This document shows positions 1 through 9,569 of a DNA stretch of 64,000 bases, piece after piece. The stretch comes from Vibrio nitrifigilis. GTDB taxonomy: Bacteria; Pseudomonadota; Gammaproteobacteria; Enterobacterales; Vibrionaceae. The DNA lies in contig NZ_JADPMR010000001.1 of assembly GCF_015686695.1 (NCBI RefSeq), positions 1,488,001-1,552,000 on the forward strand, read 5' to 3'. Each line of letters opens with the position of its first letter. The stretch's first letter is position 1. The notes beneath the pieces are model-generated. The model searched no databases, was not told where the DNA came from, and worked only from the letters and a program-made list of their open reading frames with translations. The position numbers were made by a program, and so were the translations under genes.

Positions 1-211
1 GCATGGTATTAAGGCCCGAGATTATGTTGCTAAGAACCCAGATTGTAGTGGTTGTATCCGGTTTACTAAACGTGCTTTGCTTGAGCAATCCCCACTATTC
101 GTAAAATTACACAGTATTATTGGCCCGCATTTTAAAGCGCTTGCTCAGTCGGCCAGTACCGAGCAAGAGCGCGAACACGCGAAAAAGAGAGCAAAACAAC
201 ATATGAGCTAA
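1..211 (+). CDS. C-terminal end of an unidentified protein (partial)
   Basis: An open frame enters from the left edge (codons in phase with base 2) and stops at TAA 209-211, giving about 69 residues. It contains a CSGC cysteine pair (NPDCSGCIRF) and ends in a basic, charged tail rich in Lys, Arg and His. It converges on the exonuclease gene with only 14 bases between the stop codons. The start and most of the protein lie outside the window. I do not recognise the family; the CxxC pair could bind metal or be redox active, but that is a guess. Confidence 0.6.
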   Translation, partial: HGIKARDYVAKNPDCSGCIRFTKRALLEQSPLFVKLHSIIGPHFKALAQSASTEQEREHAKKRAKQHMS

Positions 212-225
212 GGTGCTTTTACCAT

Positions 226-852
226 TTATTGAATGGCAGTACCGAGTTTTTTAAGTAGCGGTGCAATGGCGTGTTTATTGGTTTTACTAATTTTCTGCAT
301 TAACCCCATCGTTGGGGATGGAATCCCCATCTCTTCTAACTCTCGGATCATTAAAAGCCACAAACGAGCGGTCATCTGAGAATCGGCGAGTGCTCGGTGA
401 AAAGTGCCATCGTTTTCAATGTGTTTAAAACGAACTAAATCACCCAGTTTGTGCGTTGGAGAATCTTGAATGAGACGTCGGGCAATTAACATCGAGCAGG
501 CAAATTGACCCAAATAAGTTGTGTTGATACGTTCGAATTCGGCATCAAGAAAGCGTTTATCAAATGAGGCATTGTGCGCGACTAAAGGACTATCACCGAT
601 AAAATCGGCAAATTCTGCCATGACTTCTTCACTGCTCGGTGCTGTACGCAGCATGTTATTGGTAATGCCTGTGTACCCTTCAATAAAAGTACTCACTCGA
701 AATCCCGGATTCATTAATTGCTGATAGGTGTCCACCACTTGGCCATTAATGAGTTTTACTGCGCCAATTTCAATAGCGCGATCTCCCATCGTTGGCGATA
801 GGCCCGTCGTTTCGAAGTCGAGAACAATAACGGAATGGGCGGGGTGGGGCAT
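226..852 (-). CDS. DEDDh-type 3'-5' exonuclease (DnaQ/RNase T-like)
   Basis: Predicted 3'-5' exonuclease of 208 residues. The DEDDh motifs are in order: ExoI DFETTGL (D12, E14), ExoII around VAHNASFDKRFL (about residues 91-102), and ExoIII FHRALADSQMT (about residues 151-161) with the H and D expected of the DEDDh class. These acidic residues bind two metal ions that hydrolyse single-stranded DNA or RNA ends. The protein is only the nuclease domain plus about 30 extra residues, with no helicase or polymerase module, so it resembles stand-alone DnaQ-like exonucleases of repair or RNA turnover. The substrate cannot be read from the sequence. The start ATG at 852 fits the conserved N-terminal strand. 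Confidence 0.85.
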   Translation of the reverse strand: MPHPAHSVIVLDFETTGLSPTMGDRAIEIGAVKLINGQVVDTYQQLMNPGFRVSTFIEGYTGITNNMLRTAPSSEEVMAEFADFIGDSPLVAHNASFDKRFLDAEFERINTTYLGQFACSMLIARRLIQDSPTHKLGDLVRFKHIENDGTFHRALADSQMTARLWLLMIRELEEMGIPSPTMGLMQKISKTNKHAIAPLLKKLGTAIQ

Positions 853-1200
853 AACTACAATCCTACAATAAATAATTCGGTAACGATTATATCGTATACC
901 CCAATGACCTCAAGATGTCGGGGGGATTGATTCAGCAACGCGTCTAGAGCAAGCTCATTCACGACAGTAATGCTCACTTTTTTACCACATGGTCGGGGCG
1001 ATATAAAACGGCGCAATAATTGCTTAAATACAGATGAAGTATTATGCCAATATTGTTATGCAACGACCTTATTATACTGTCTCTATTGATAATGAAATTC
1101 TCAATTAAAATTGAGACTTTCGGCTAAACTTTCAGAATGACGCGTCGATACTCTAACTACGCGCAATATATTTCTTTTATGATGAACACAGGGACGAACT
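853..1200. other. Intergenic region between exonuclease and chemoreceptor
   Basis: No gene is seen. At about 894-916 the string TATACCCCAATGACCTCAAG closely resembles another at 61250-61272 and may be a fragment of a dispersed intergenic repeat. AT-rich stretches at 1060-1110 could hold promoters for the divergent flanking genes. AGGGA at 1191-1195 is the ribosome site for the chemoreceptor. Confidence 0.4.
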
Positions 1201-3117
1201 ATGAATAAGCTAGGCCTGAAGTCTATTCTCATCATCTCCATTTTAATGTTGGTTGGCTTATCTGTTGCCATTTCCAATTACCTTTCTTATGCCAAACAAA
1301 AAGAGAACTTAACTAACCAAATTCTTAAAGCTCACAATGGGTTAGTAGCTGATCAAGCAACCTTGGTTGAACAGTTTATTAGTGAGAAAATCACTGGCTT
1401 AAAAGGGTTAGGAGAACGATTCAAGAATGCGGACTTACCAGCGAGTACACCACAAGGTTTGGTACAACTTGCCGATATTTTTGCGACAACACTGAACACG
1501 GGTAGCTCGTTTGTCGGTTTAGAACAAAGTGGTGATGCCTATTGGAACCTAGAGAGCGACAGTTGGCCCAATCATAAGTTTGAAGGTGATATTCGGACGA
1601 TGGGTTATTATCAGGATGGGCGTAAAGCAGAAACGCCAGCCCTTACTGAACCTTATCCTGATGAATCGGATCCGAACATCTATTGGATCAGTATGGTGCA
1701 ACGTATCAAGCAAGGTATGATTGGCGCCGACATGAAATTAGGGTTTCTTAATAAGTTGGTGGTTGATGTAGCAAAGCAGGAGTTAGCCACTGCACTGATT
1801 TTAAATTCTGATTCAACGGTACTGGCCTCATCAGCACCTAATTCAGTTAAGCCAGGTATGAAAGGCTCAGAAGTTAATTGGCTAAAACCTTTGGTTAATC
1901 AAATTGTAAGTAAAAACACCTCGATTCAAAACTTTAGCGATGGTGATGACAAAGTTCTGTTTTCTCATCAAATTAATGTTGCCAATAAACACTGGTATTT
2001 TGCGGTTATTGTCGATAAAAACAAAGTGTTCGCTAGTTTGGTTTCTGCGCGTAATGCTGCGATTATTACTACCGTAGTGCTGCTGCTGATTAGTGCTGTT
2101 GTCGCGTTGTTGGTTATTCAGGTGATTTATCGCCCCATCTTATCTTTAAAGTCTATGATTCAAGGGCTTTCTAGTGGTGACGCAGATTTAACCCAAAGAC
2201 TTGATGTCACCAGCAATGATGATTTAGGCCAAATTGCGCAAAGCGTTAATGTCTTCGTCGATAAGTTGCAGTCGATGATGCAAGAGATTCGCAGCGCGAC
2301 TTTAACGTTGCAAGATAACGTACAACAAATGGAGCAGTTTTCTAAAGATAACTCGGATATGCTCAATCATCACGTGATTGAGACTGAGCAAGTTGTGACT
2401 GCGATTGATGAAATGAGTGCGACTACCAGCGCAATGGCTAGTGACATTGCCAACGCAGCAAGCTTGGCCGAGCGCACCAATGAGGAAAGCTATGAATCCA
2501 GTCGTCTGGTGGCAAAATCGCAGAACAATATTGCCTCGTTAATCAGTGAAGTCGACGCCGCTTCTTTGCGAGTCAACGAAATGAATGACGAAACTAAAAA
2601 TATTAATACTATCTTAGGGGTTATTGGTGATATTTCAGAACAGACCAACTTACTTGCTTTGAATGCCGCGATTGAAGCTGCGCGAGCTGGTGAGCAGGGG
2701 CGGGGTTTTTCTGTTGTGGCCGATGAAGTGCGTCAATTAGCGAACAGAACAAAAGAGAGTACCGAACAGATTGGTGTCGTGCTCAAACGTTTGGTTGCGG
2801 GTAGTAGAGAAATTGTTGCTGCGATGGAAAATACCAAAACGCAATGTGAACAAACAGCGCAAGAGGCGCAAAGCGTGCACGATGGATTGGAAACGGTCAT
2901 TAATTCTGTAACGGAAATTAACGATTTAAGCAGCCAGATTGCGACCGCTGCAGAAGAACAAACCAGTGTGACACACGATGTAAGCCGTAATATGAATGCC
3001 CTTAATGAAATCGTGAATAACTTAGCGGATAATGGCGAAAAAACCTTAGCTGGGATGAAAACTGTCGCTCAGGTGAATCAGCAACTGAGCAATATTGTTC
3101 AACGTTTCAAAGTGTAA
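1201..3117 (+). CDS. Methyl-accepting chemotaxis protein, dCache-type sensor
   Basis: Inner-membrane chemoreceptor of 638 residues that should signal to CheA/CheW. Order: transmembrane helix about 7-27, periplasmic double-Cache-like domain about 35-285, second transmembrane helix about 288-310, HAMP about 311-365, then the cytoplasmic signalling hairpin. The hairpin tip has the highly conserved [20 protein letters not shown] stretch at about residues 480-500. dCache sensors usually bind amino acids or other small metabolites directly; the ligand here is unknown. No C-terminal CheR-binding pentapeptide is visible. The gene is alone on its strand, is followed by a strong terminator, and starts at an ATG preceded by AGGGA. 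Confidence 0.92.
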   Translation: MNKLGLKSILIISILMLVGLSVAISNYLSYAKQKENLTNQILKAHNGLVADQATLVEQFISEKITGLKGLGERFKNADLPASTPQGLVQLADIFATTLNTGSSFVGLEQSGDAYWNLESDSWPNHKFEGDIRTMGYYQDGRKAETPALTEPYPDESDPNIYWISMVQRIKQGMIGADMKLGFLNKLVVDVAKQELATALILNSDSTVLASSAPNSVKPGMKGSEVNWLKPLVNQIVSKNTSIQNFSDGDDKVLFSHQINVANKHWYFAVIVDKNKVFASLVSARNAAIITTVVLLLISAVVALLVIQVIYRPILSLKSMIQGLSSGDADLTQRLDVTSNDDLGQIAQSVNVFVDKLQSMMQEIRSATLTLQDNVQQMEQFSKDNSDMLNHHVIETEQVVTAIDEMSATTSAMASDIANAASLAERTNEESYESSRLVAKSQNNIASLISEVDAASLRVNEMNDETKNINTILGVIGDISEQTNLLALNAAIEAARAGEQGRGFSVVADEVRQLANRTKESTEQIGVVLKRLVAGSREIVAAMENTKTQCEQTAQEAQSVHDGLETVINSVTEINDLSSQIATAAEEQTSVTHDVSRNMNALNEIVNNLADNGEKTLAGMKTVAQVNQQLSNIVQRFKV

Positions 3118-3145
3118 TTTCACATAGATTAAGGTTAAAACATTG

Positions 3146-3176
3146 GCCGCTTTGTTGAATACAAAGCGGCTTTTTT
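3146..3176 (+). terminator. Rho-independent terminator after the chemoreceptor
   Basis: Perfect 10-bp stem GCCGCTTTGT / ACAAAGCGGC with a 5-base loop followed by six T, 28 bases after the chemoreceptor stop codon. Confidence 0.9.
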
Positions 3177-3247
3177 CGTTATTGGTAAGCCTTAATCTTT
3201 CTTTTTAAATATAGACACTTACTTTAGCTAAGGATAATATCTTCAAT

Positions 3248-4093
3248 ATGCAATTAGTTTTGGTAATGATCGCCTTTGCTGCAAATTCAGTGTTGTGTCG
3301 TTTAGCGTTGGGTCATGGTCATATTGATGATACAAGTTTCTCACTGCTACGTGTTGTTAGCGGAGCCGCTGCGTTGCTACTGATCAATCGTTTAGTCAGT
3401 CGTCAATGGTCATTTCGGTGTGCATGGCGACATGGTTTTTTATTGGCCATTTACATTAGTGCGTTTTCTCTCGCGTATCGACACCTTGACTCTGGCATTG
3501 GTGCATTAATCCTTTTTGGTACGGTGCAAATCACCATGGTGTTACATGGCTTTTGGCGTAAAGAGCGATTAACTTGGATGAAAGCAAGTGGCATGGGATT
3601 AGCAGTGGTAGGGACGATTATTTTACTGCTACCAGGAACGAACTCTCCGCCACTGACAAGCGCATTACTTATGATGTTATCTGGCTTAGCTTGGGCGGGA
3701 TTTACGATTGCAGGGCAGGGACAACGACAACCGCTATCACTGACTACCTCTAGTTTTTTGGCGGCTATTCCGTTTGTAGTGTTACCGTTTTTAGTGCAGC
3801 AATCACAATGGCATATTGATGAGCGTGGTTTAATGCTATCGGTTGCTTCGGGAGCACTTGCTTCCGCTTGCGGATATGCGCTTTGGTATCGTGTTGTGCC
3901 CAAAATAGATTCGATGACAGCCAGTACTGCGCAACTGAGCGTACCGTGTTTAGCAACCATTGGTGGTTTGATATTTTTGCATGAGCCATTAACGCTCCGA
4001 ATGGTCGTATCTATGGTTACTGTACTTGTTGGGATCTTATTAATGCTTAACAGTCGCCGTGTGCGATCAACATCAATCAGCAGTAACGAATAA
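3248..4093 (+). CDS. EamA/DMT-family membrane transporter
   Basis: Integral membrane protein of 281 residues with about ten hydrophobic helices in two EamA repeats, the usual size for the drug/metabolite transporter superfamily. It begins with the typical N-terminal helix (AFAANSVLCRLAL) and has FLHEPLTLRM in the second repeat, the loop common to EamA proteins. Such proteins usually export amino acids, metabolites or drugs. The substrate cannot be deduced. Only 22 bases separate it from the following acetyltransferase gene, so the two are probably co-transcribed. No strong Shine-Dalgarno is visible before the ATG; AAGGATAA at 3229-3236 is the best candidate. Confidence 0.85.
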   Translation: MQLVLVMIAFAANSVLCRLALGHGHIDDTSFSLLRVVSGAAALLLINRLVSRQWSFRCAWRHGFLLAIYISAFSLAYRHLDSGIGALILFGTVQITMVLHGFWRKERLTWMKASGMGLAVVGTIILLLPGTNSPPLTSALLMMLSGLAWAGFTIAGQGQRQPLSLTTSSFLAAIPFVVLPFLVQQSQWHIDERGLMLSVASGALASACGYALWYRVVPKIDSMTASTAQLSVPCLATIGGLIFLHEPLTLRMVVSMVTVLVGILLMLNSRRVRSTSISSNE

Positions 4094-4115
4094 ACTAGTA
4101 TAGGGCAAAAACAAT

Positions 4116-4685
4116 ATGTATATACAGTTAGCATCGGTGGGAGATCTCGATGCTTTTTTTATCCATGTGCAAAATCAGTTTGACGATAATGGGATGAACG
4201 GATCACCACTGTTTATGCCTAATAATCGAGGCACTGCACGAGTGAATGACTCTATGCGCTTTAATTATGAATATGGGATTGGTACGTGTTACTCAGATAT
4301 TGGTTGGCGAAGGGTGTGGTTAGCAAAGGATGATCATGGCAAAGTGATGGGGGATGCTGTGCTTAAGCGCGATGAATTAGAAACCAGTTCTCATCGGGTA
4401 TGGTTAGGCATGGGCGTTGCACGGGAATGTCGTGGCTGCGGCGTTGGAACTGCGTTATTGAAAACCGTGATCGATTATGCAAGGCGATCAAGTAAGATTA
4501 AATGGCTGGATTTGGAAGTGCTAGCTGATAACTCATCGGCGATTCATTTATATCAAAATCAAGGGTTTGATATTGTGTGCAAGCTGGAAGATAAATATCG
4601 CATTGATGGTGAATCGATCTCTGAATATTTAATGACTAAGCACGTTGATGATGTGTTTGTTAATAGAGCTCACCAAACGAAATAA
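4116..4685 (+). CDS. GNAT-family N-acetyltransferase
   Basis: A 189-residue GNAT fold protein predicted to transfer an acetyl group from acetyl-CoA to an amine. The acetyl-CoA pyrophosphate loop is seen as RECRGCGVGTALL at about residues 106-118 (pattern R-x-x-G-x-G/A). It is followed by the VLADNSSAIHLYQNQGFD motif typical of the C-terminal half. The first 90 residues contain an unusual long insertion (NNRGTARVNDSM) before the core. It sits directly behind the EamA permease, so an acetylation/export pair acting on one compound is possible but unproven. Confidence 0.82.
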   Translation: MYIQLASVGDLDAFFIHVQNQFDDNGMNGSPLFMPNNRGTARVNDSMRFNYEYGIGTCYSDIGWRRVWLAKDDHGKVMGDAVLKRDELETSSHRVWLGMGVARECRGCGVGTALLKTVIDYARRSSKIKWLDLEVLADNSSAIHLYQNQGFDIVCKLEDKYRIDGESISEYLMTKHVDDVFVNRAHQTK

Positions 4686-4747
4686 ATACTAAAACGATAA
4701 CACTGTGTTTTGTCTATAATTTATACGCATTTTATCTAAGAGTTTGC

Positions 4748-6334
4748 GTGTATATGATAATTAGGATGATTTATGAGAAATACAGCAGCCGGCAGTTAAC
4801 CGCTTGTACCGTCGTATTGCTCTTTTTTATTGCTCATATCATCGCTTATTCTTTAATCACAGTGTCATCCATTCGTTCATTAGAAGAGCATGCTAAAGAA
4901 GGTAGCGAGTTAGCTTTAAATCGCATCAACTCCATTGTGGAAAGTATTTCTGAGCAGAGCAAATCGCGGCTCTATCCTTTAGCGGGTAATTGTGCAGAGT
5001 TTTCTTATGCTGCAGAGCTTTATGTACTGACTAGCCCATATGTTCGCTCAGTCAGCGTGGTGAAAGATCAACATATCAGCTGCAGTACAATCGCTGGCGT
5101 TAATGGTAACCCTTATCTCTCTGTTAATGAGCAATTACCCATCCAACTGAATTATTACGCTCAAAGTCCAGTCTTTATTCATAATGCCAGCGCTGATGTG
5201 GTGATCTTAAACATCAAGGTTAGTGACGCCCACATGTTGTTTGGTATTACGCCACAGGTGCTGTCCAATTTCTTATTTACCGATTTGGAGCATGTCCATT
5301 TTCGTCTGAATGCCGTTATCGGTGGGCATGTTCTTGATGCGAAAGCGTTGCCGAAAATGAGCGGTTATATGGATCATATGGGAATGCAAGATGTGGTTAG
5401 TAACCCATATATCGATATCTATTACTCGATTGATGGCAAAGACTTTCTCGCCAATCTGGTGGATACCAATCTTTCAACATACTTATTGTTTACCGTGGGT
5501 ACGTTACTGCTGTGTATTCTGCTCTATATGTTTTGTAAAGATTTTGATTGGTTGCGCCTAGCGATTACAGAAGCTTTGTATAAAAAGCAATTTGTCCCTT
5601 ATGTCCAACCACTGATTGATAGTGAAAAACGTCTGGTTGGGGTGGAAGTGTTGGTTCGGTGGCATCACCCACTGTTGGGGACCATCCCGCCAAACTTATT
5701 TATCTCCTGTGCTGAACAGAGTGGGCAAATTTCATCGATATCGCATATGTTGATGGATCGAGTTATCGCATTTTTTGAGCAATATAAAACGTCACTTCCC
5801 GAAGGATTTCATATTGGATTTAACGCCTGTGCTTTTGAACTTAACAGCCGACAATTTTATGAAGATTGCAGTCGTTTTGTTGAGCAACTTGGCGAGCATA
5901 TCCATTTGGTCGTGGAAATAACCGAACGGCAAAAAATACCGCTCACTCCTGTATTTCTCGAACAATTAGAACGTTACCAAAAGTTAGGTATTGAAATCGC
6001 AGCGGATGACTTTGGTACTGAGCATTCCTCACTGGTCTATTTCAAAAAAATTGATTTCGACTATTTGAAAATTGATAAGCAGTTTGTTGATCTTATTCTC
6101 TCTGATGATCTAGATCATGCGATTATCGATAACGTGATCGATCTGAAAAGGCGCATCAATATTCCGGCTGTAGCCGAAGGTATTGAAACGATCGAGCAGT
6201 TTGATTATCTAAAAGACAAAGGGGTTGAGCTCTTTCAAGGGTATCACTTTGGTCGGCCGCAACCTCTTGATGATTTTGCGAATGAACATTTAAATAAAGT
6301 GAAACCGAAAGAGAATTTATTAGTTGATTTTTAA
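4748..6334 (+). CDS. CSS-motif sensor EAL phosphodiesterase for cyclic-di-GMP
   Basis: Membrane protein of 528 residues predicted to hydrolyse c-di-GMP. A transmembrane helix (about 18-40) is followed by a periplasmic CSS-type domain (about 45-240) containing the paired cysteines expected for redox/DsbA-responsive regulation, including SCST near residue 117. A second helix (about 246-264) leads to an EAL domain (about 270-520). Catalytic features appear intact: EVLVRW in place of EALLRW, FNACAFEL, EITERQ, ADDFGTEHSS, YLKIDKQF, AEGIET and FQGYHFGRP. The usual DDFGTG is DDFGTE here. The start may be GTG 4748 (AAGAG upstream), ATG 4754 or ATG 4769. It converges on a LysR gene with 6 bases between stops. 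Confidence 0.9.
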   Translation: MYMIIRMIYEKYSSRQLTACTVVLLFFIAHIIAYSLITVSSIRSLEEHAKEGSELALNRINSIVESISEQSKSRLYPLAGNCAEFSYAAELYVLTSPYVRSVSVVKDQHISCSTIAGVNGNPYLSVNEQLPIQLNYYAQSPVFIHNASADVVILNIKVSDAHMLFGITPQVLSNFLFTDLEHVHFRLNAVIGGHVLDAKALPKMSGYMDHMGMQDVVSNPYIDIYYSIDGKDFLANLVDTNLSTYLLFTVGTLLLCILLYMFCKDFDWLRLAITEALYKKQFVPYVQPLIDSEKRLVGVEVLVRWHHPLLGTIPPNLFISCAEQSGQISSISHMLMDRVIAFFEQYKTSLPEGFHIGFNACAFELNSRQFYEDCSRFVEQLGEHIHLVVEITERQKIPLTPVFLEQLERYQKLGIEIAADDFGTEHSSLVYFKKIDFDYLKIDKQFVDLILSDDLDHAIIDNVIDLKRRINIPAVAEGIETIEQFDYLKDKGVELFQGYHFGRPQPLDDFANEHLNKVKPKENLLVDF

Positions 6335-6340
6335 ACGAGT

Positions 6341-7228
6341 TTACTCAATTAATTCACGTGTATAACGCACAAAATCCGTGACCGTTTGATTGCTACCTTC
6401 TTTTAGCCAAGCGAGGCGCAGCGATGTTGTTGCCTCAGTATCACTTAGTGGGCAATAGCGTATACCTGATAGTTGCACAGAAGCTTGAGTTTCAGGGACT
6501 AATGAAACGCCCAGTCCCATTGCGACCGAGCCTATGGCGACCGACACATCTTTTGTCAGTTCAAGTTGTTGCGGCGTAAAATCTGCTCTTTGACACGCCG
6601 CGATAGAGGACCAACCGAGCCCCACACCAGTCGGATCTTTTTGTATGAAAAAGCGCTCATTGGCGAGGTCTGGTAAGGCAATAGGACGGCCGTCTGCCAA
6701 TGGATGAGATTCGGGCAGCACGGCGAGCAGGTGGCGAGTGACAAAATCAATCGATTCAAAACGGCTTTCCGCAGGGACTGGAGGTCTAACCACGCCTATA
6801 TCGATTTGCCCATCAAGTAAATACTGTAACTGTTCGTTAACATCCAACTCTTCTAACGTGATATCAATCGAAGTCTTTGTGGATTTATAACCATTGATTA
6901 ACCTAAGAAAAGCAGGATCTAAGATGGCTGAGCCCACATACCCAATCGATAATTGTCCTTTAAATCCTTGTTTTAAACTGCGAGCTGCCAAGCGGAACTT
7001 TTCATAATGATTTACCGCTAAACGTGCATTATCAACCAGTTGTTTCCCTTCATGGGTTAACGCGACATGGCGGCGATCTCTGATAAACAAAGGGAAGCCA
7101 AGCTCAGACTCTAAATTTTTGATATGTAAGCTCAAAGCGGGTTGAGCAATATTCATTCGAGCCGCGCTGCGGCCAAAATGGAGCTCTTCCGCTAAGGTCA
7201 AAAAAGAGCGCAGTTGGCGATAATCCAT
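6341..7228 (-). CDS. LysR-type transcriptional regulator of the ubiD-like operon
   Basis: LysR regulator of 295 residues: winged HTH at about 1-60 (YRQLRSFLTLAEE, RSAARMNIAQPALSLHIKNLE) and a two-lobed periplasmic-binding-like effector domain from about 90. I place the start at ATG 7228 (MDYRQL), because an upstream in-frame ATG at 7279 would put 17 atypical residues in front of the HTH and would cover the operator palindrome at 7257-7281. It is transcribed divergently from the decarboxylase operon, the standard arrangement for a LysR activator that responds to the pathway substrate, here presumably a hydroxy-aromatic acid. Confidence 0.88.
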   Translation of the reverse strand: MDYRQLRSFLTLAEELHFGRSAARMNIAQPALSLHIKNLESELGFPLFIRDRRHVALTHEGKQLVDNARLAVNHYEKFRLAARSLKQGFKGQLSIGYVGSAILDPAFLRLINGYKSTKTSIDITLEELDVNEQLQYLLDGQIDIGVVRPPVPAESRFESIDFVTRHLLAVLPESHPLADGRPIALPDLANERFFIQKDPTGVGLGWSSIAACQRADFTPQQLELTKDVSVAIGSVAMGLGVSLVPETQASVQLSGIRYCPLSDTEATTSLRLAWLKEGSNQTVTDFVRYTRELIE

Positions 7229-7256
7229 AATGAAACCTCGGGTGGCGGGTATATTT

Positions 7257-7281
7257 CTGTGATAACAAAATTGAATCACAG
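7257..7281. promoter_or_regulatory. LysR operator: T-N11-A palindrome
   Basis: Inverted repeat CTGTGAT - 11 bases - ATCACAG lies 29 bases upstream of the LysR start, in the divergent region shared with the decarboxylase operon. The spacing of its inner T and A is exactly the T-N11-A pattern of LysR recognition sites. A further half-site resembling ATCACAG is at about 7307-7313. Predicted from sequence only. Confidence 0.6.
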
Positions 7282-7442
7282 AGCGTTAATATATTATTGG
7301 TAAATTATCACAGCATTTTTAGAATGGGTAGCACTTGGTCAGGCGGGGATCATCACGGTGCTTTCTTTACCGCCTCGGATACAAGTATGGAGCGGGGTAA
7401 ACACCGCTAAGTGGAAAGTAAATCAAGTAAGGAGAGGTGAAG

Positions 7443-8945
7443 ATGTCTGATTCAAATCAACCGACCGATTTTCCCCAAGTGACTGATCTACGCAGTGCAC
7501 TTAACGTGCTACGTCAATACGATAACGAAGTGATTGAAACCGATACAGAAGTTGATCCTATTGCAGAGCTATCTGGTGTGTATCGTTATGTTGGCGCGCA
7601 TGGCACGGTGAAACGTCCTACCCAGCGAGGGCCGGCAATGATCTTTAATAAGGTCAAAGGTTACGATGATATGCGTGTGTTAATTGGCTTATTATCGTCC
7701 CGCCAACGTGTTGCGCGTATGTTTAATACCACGTCGGAAAATATCACTAATTACTTTCGTGAAGCGGTGAAAAAACCGATTAATCCAATTGTGGTCGGAA
7801 AAGAGAAAGCCGTGTGCCAAGAAGTGGTACACTATGCCACGGATCCTGATTTTGATATCTTAAAAATCCTACCTGCACCTACCAATACACCAGAAGATGC
7901 TGGCCCGTATTTCACATTGGGTATGTGTTATGCGAAAGACCCTGAAAATGGCGATTCGGATGTCACTATCCACCGTTTATGTGTGCAGAGTAAAGATGAA
8001 ATTTCGATGTATTTTGTGCCAGGTCGTCACTTAGATACCTTCCGTCAAAAAGCGGAAGCGGCAGGAAAGCCACTTCCAATTTCGATTAGTATTGGTGTTG
8101 ATCCCGCGATTGAAATTGGTGCTTGTTTTGAAGCGCCAACGACACCTCTGGGTTTTGACGAGCTCTCTGTCGCTGGTGGTTTGCGCCAACAACCGGTTGA
8201 ACTAACACAATGTGTGAGCGTCGATGCGCTCGGTATTGCGAATGCGGAAATCGTGATTGAAGGTGAATTACTACCGAACGTGCGTGTACGTGAAGATCAA
8301 AACACCAATACAGGGAAAGCGATGCCAGAGTTTCCAGGTTATACCGGTGAAGCTAAAGCAGCCGTACCTGTGATTAAAGTGAAAGCGATTACGCACCGCA
8401 AACACCCAATCATGCAAACCTGTATTGGTCCGAGTGATGAACACACGAATATGGCCGGGATTCCAACAGAGGCAAGTATTTTTAATATGGTCGAACAGGC
8501 TTTACCAGGTTTACTACAAAACGTACATTGCCCATCACCAGGTACTGGTAAATACTTAGCCGTATTACAGGTGAAAAAGACTAAACCAGTGGATGAAGGA
8601 CGTCAGCGCCAAGCAGCATTATTGGCATTCTCCGCATTCTCTGAGTTAAAGCATGTGATTATTGTTGATGAAGATGTAGATCCGTTTGATACAGATGATG
8701 TAATGTGGGCCATGACCACACGTTATCAAGGTGACGTAAGCACTGTTTTTATTCCGGGGGTACGTTGCCATCCACTCGATCCTTCTGCGGATCCGGCGTT
8801 TAGCCCATCGATTCGTGACCATGGGATCACTTGTAAGACGATCTTCGATTGTACAGTGCCATATGATTTGAAGGCGAACTTCAAACGCAGTGAATTTATG
8901 GAAGTAGACGTAGAACGGTTTATTCCAGGGTTCAATAAAAAATAA
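7443..8945 (+). CDS. UbiD-family hydroxyarylic acid decarboxylase (LpdC/gallate decarboxylase-like)
   Basis: Prenylated-FMN-dependent non-oxidative decarboxylase of 500 residues. Stretches such as ELSGVYRYVG, RPTQRGPAMIFN, PTNTPEDAGPY, GKAMPEFPGY and AGIPTEASI match what I recall of the gallate decarboxylase LpdC of Lactobacillus plantarum and related protocatechuate or hydroxybenzoate decarboxylases, rather than the ubiquinone-pathway UbiD. The likely reaction is release of CO2 from a hydroxybenzoate to give a phenol or catechol. The next gene is UbiX, which makes the required cofactor. ATG 7443 is preferred over GTG 7437 because AAGGAGAGG (7429-7437) would overlap the GTG. The exact substrate is not readable. 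Confidence 0.88.
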   Translation: MSDSNQPTDFPQVTDLRSALNVLRQYDNEVIETDTEVDPIAELSGVYRYVGAHGTVKRPTQRGPAMIFNKVKGYDDMRVLIGLLSSRQRVARMFNTTSENITNYFREAVKKPINPIVVGKEKAVCQEVVHYATDPDFDILKILPAPTNTPEDAGPYFTLGMCYAKDPENGDSDVTIHRLCVQSKDEISMYFVPGRHLDTFRQKAEAAGKPLPISISIGVDPAIEIGACFEAPTTPLGFDELSVAGGLRQQPVELTQCVSVDALGIANAEIVIEGELLPNVRVREDQNTNTGKAMPEFPGYTGEAKAAVPVIKVKAITHRKHPIMQTCIGPSDEHTNMAGIPTEASIFNMVEQALPGLLQNVHCPSPGTGKYLAVLQVKKTKPVDEGRQRQAALLAFSAFSELKHVIIVDEDVDPFDTDDVMWAMTTRYQGDVSTVFIPGVRCHPLDPSADPAFSPSIRDHGITCKTIFDCTVPYDLKANFKRSEFMEVDVERFIPGFNKK

Positions 8946-8975
8946 ATTAAACAAGACATTTTAGGAGTATCGGGG

Positions 8976-9569
8976 ATGACGAAAGATCGACTAGTCATTG
9001 GTATTAGTGGCGCTTCCGGATTTATGTATGGATTTCGTGCATTACAGATGGCAAGCAGCTTGGGCATTGAAACACACGTTGTGATGTCGCCTGCAGCAGA
9101 CTTAACCAGAGAACATGAAACCGACATTTCAGCCAGCGCAATCCAAGACCTTGCCGATGTGGTTCATCCCATTGATGCAGTTGGAGCAAGCATTGCCAGC
9201 GGTTCATTTAAGACGCTAGGGATGCTCGTTGCTCCTTGTTCAATGCACACACTAGCGGCTATCGCGAATGGTGTGACAGACAATTTACTGACTCGAGCGG
9301 CGGATGTGGCTTTAAAAGAACGTCGACGCTTGGTTTTAATGGCGCGTGAAACACCGTTACATGCCGGTCATATTCGCAATATGCAGTGGGTAACGGAATC
9401 GGGTGGGATTGTATTTCCGCCGGTTCCTGCGCTTTATGCCAAACCACAATCGGTGGAAGAAATCATTGACCATAGCGTTTCAAGAGCGCTGGGCATGTTT
9501 GGGATAGAGTGTGAACAGATGCCACGCTGGGGCGAAACGATCTCCTTAGATAATGATGGGAGAGAGTAA
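8976..9569 (+). CDS. UbiX-like flavin prenyltransferase
   Basis: A 197-residue flavin prenyltransferase that would attach a dimethylallyl group to FMN and so make prenyl-FMN for the neighbouring UbiD-type enzyme. Diagnostic motifs are GISGASG at about residues 9-15, APCSMHTLAAIANG at about 87-100, LVLMARETPL at about 118-127, and GGIVFPPVPALY near 140-151. It starts 30 bases after the decarboxylase and is preceded by TTAGGAGT. This pairing with a LpdC-type partner makes it an accessory copy (LpdB/KpdB-like), probably distinct from the ubiX for ubiquinone, though no second copy is in this window. Confidence 0.92.
   Translation: MTKDRLVIGISGASGFMYGFRALQMASSLGIETHVVMSPAADLTREHETDISASAIQDLADVVHPIDAVGASIASGSFKTLGMLVAPCSMHTLAAIANGVTDNLLTRAADVALKERRRLVLMARETPLHAGHIRNMQWVTESGGIVFPPVPALYAKPQSVEEIIDHSVSRALGMFGIECEQMPRWGETISLDNDGRE

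Noticed and set aside
3451..4134. Minus-strand 227-residue frame over the EamA gene
   Set aside because: Opposite-strand shadow of a clear membrane transporter; no protein features.
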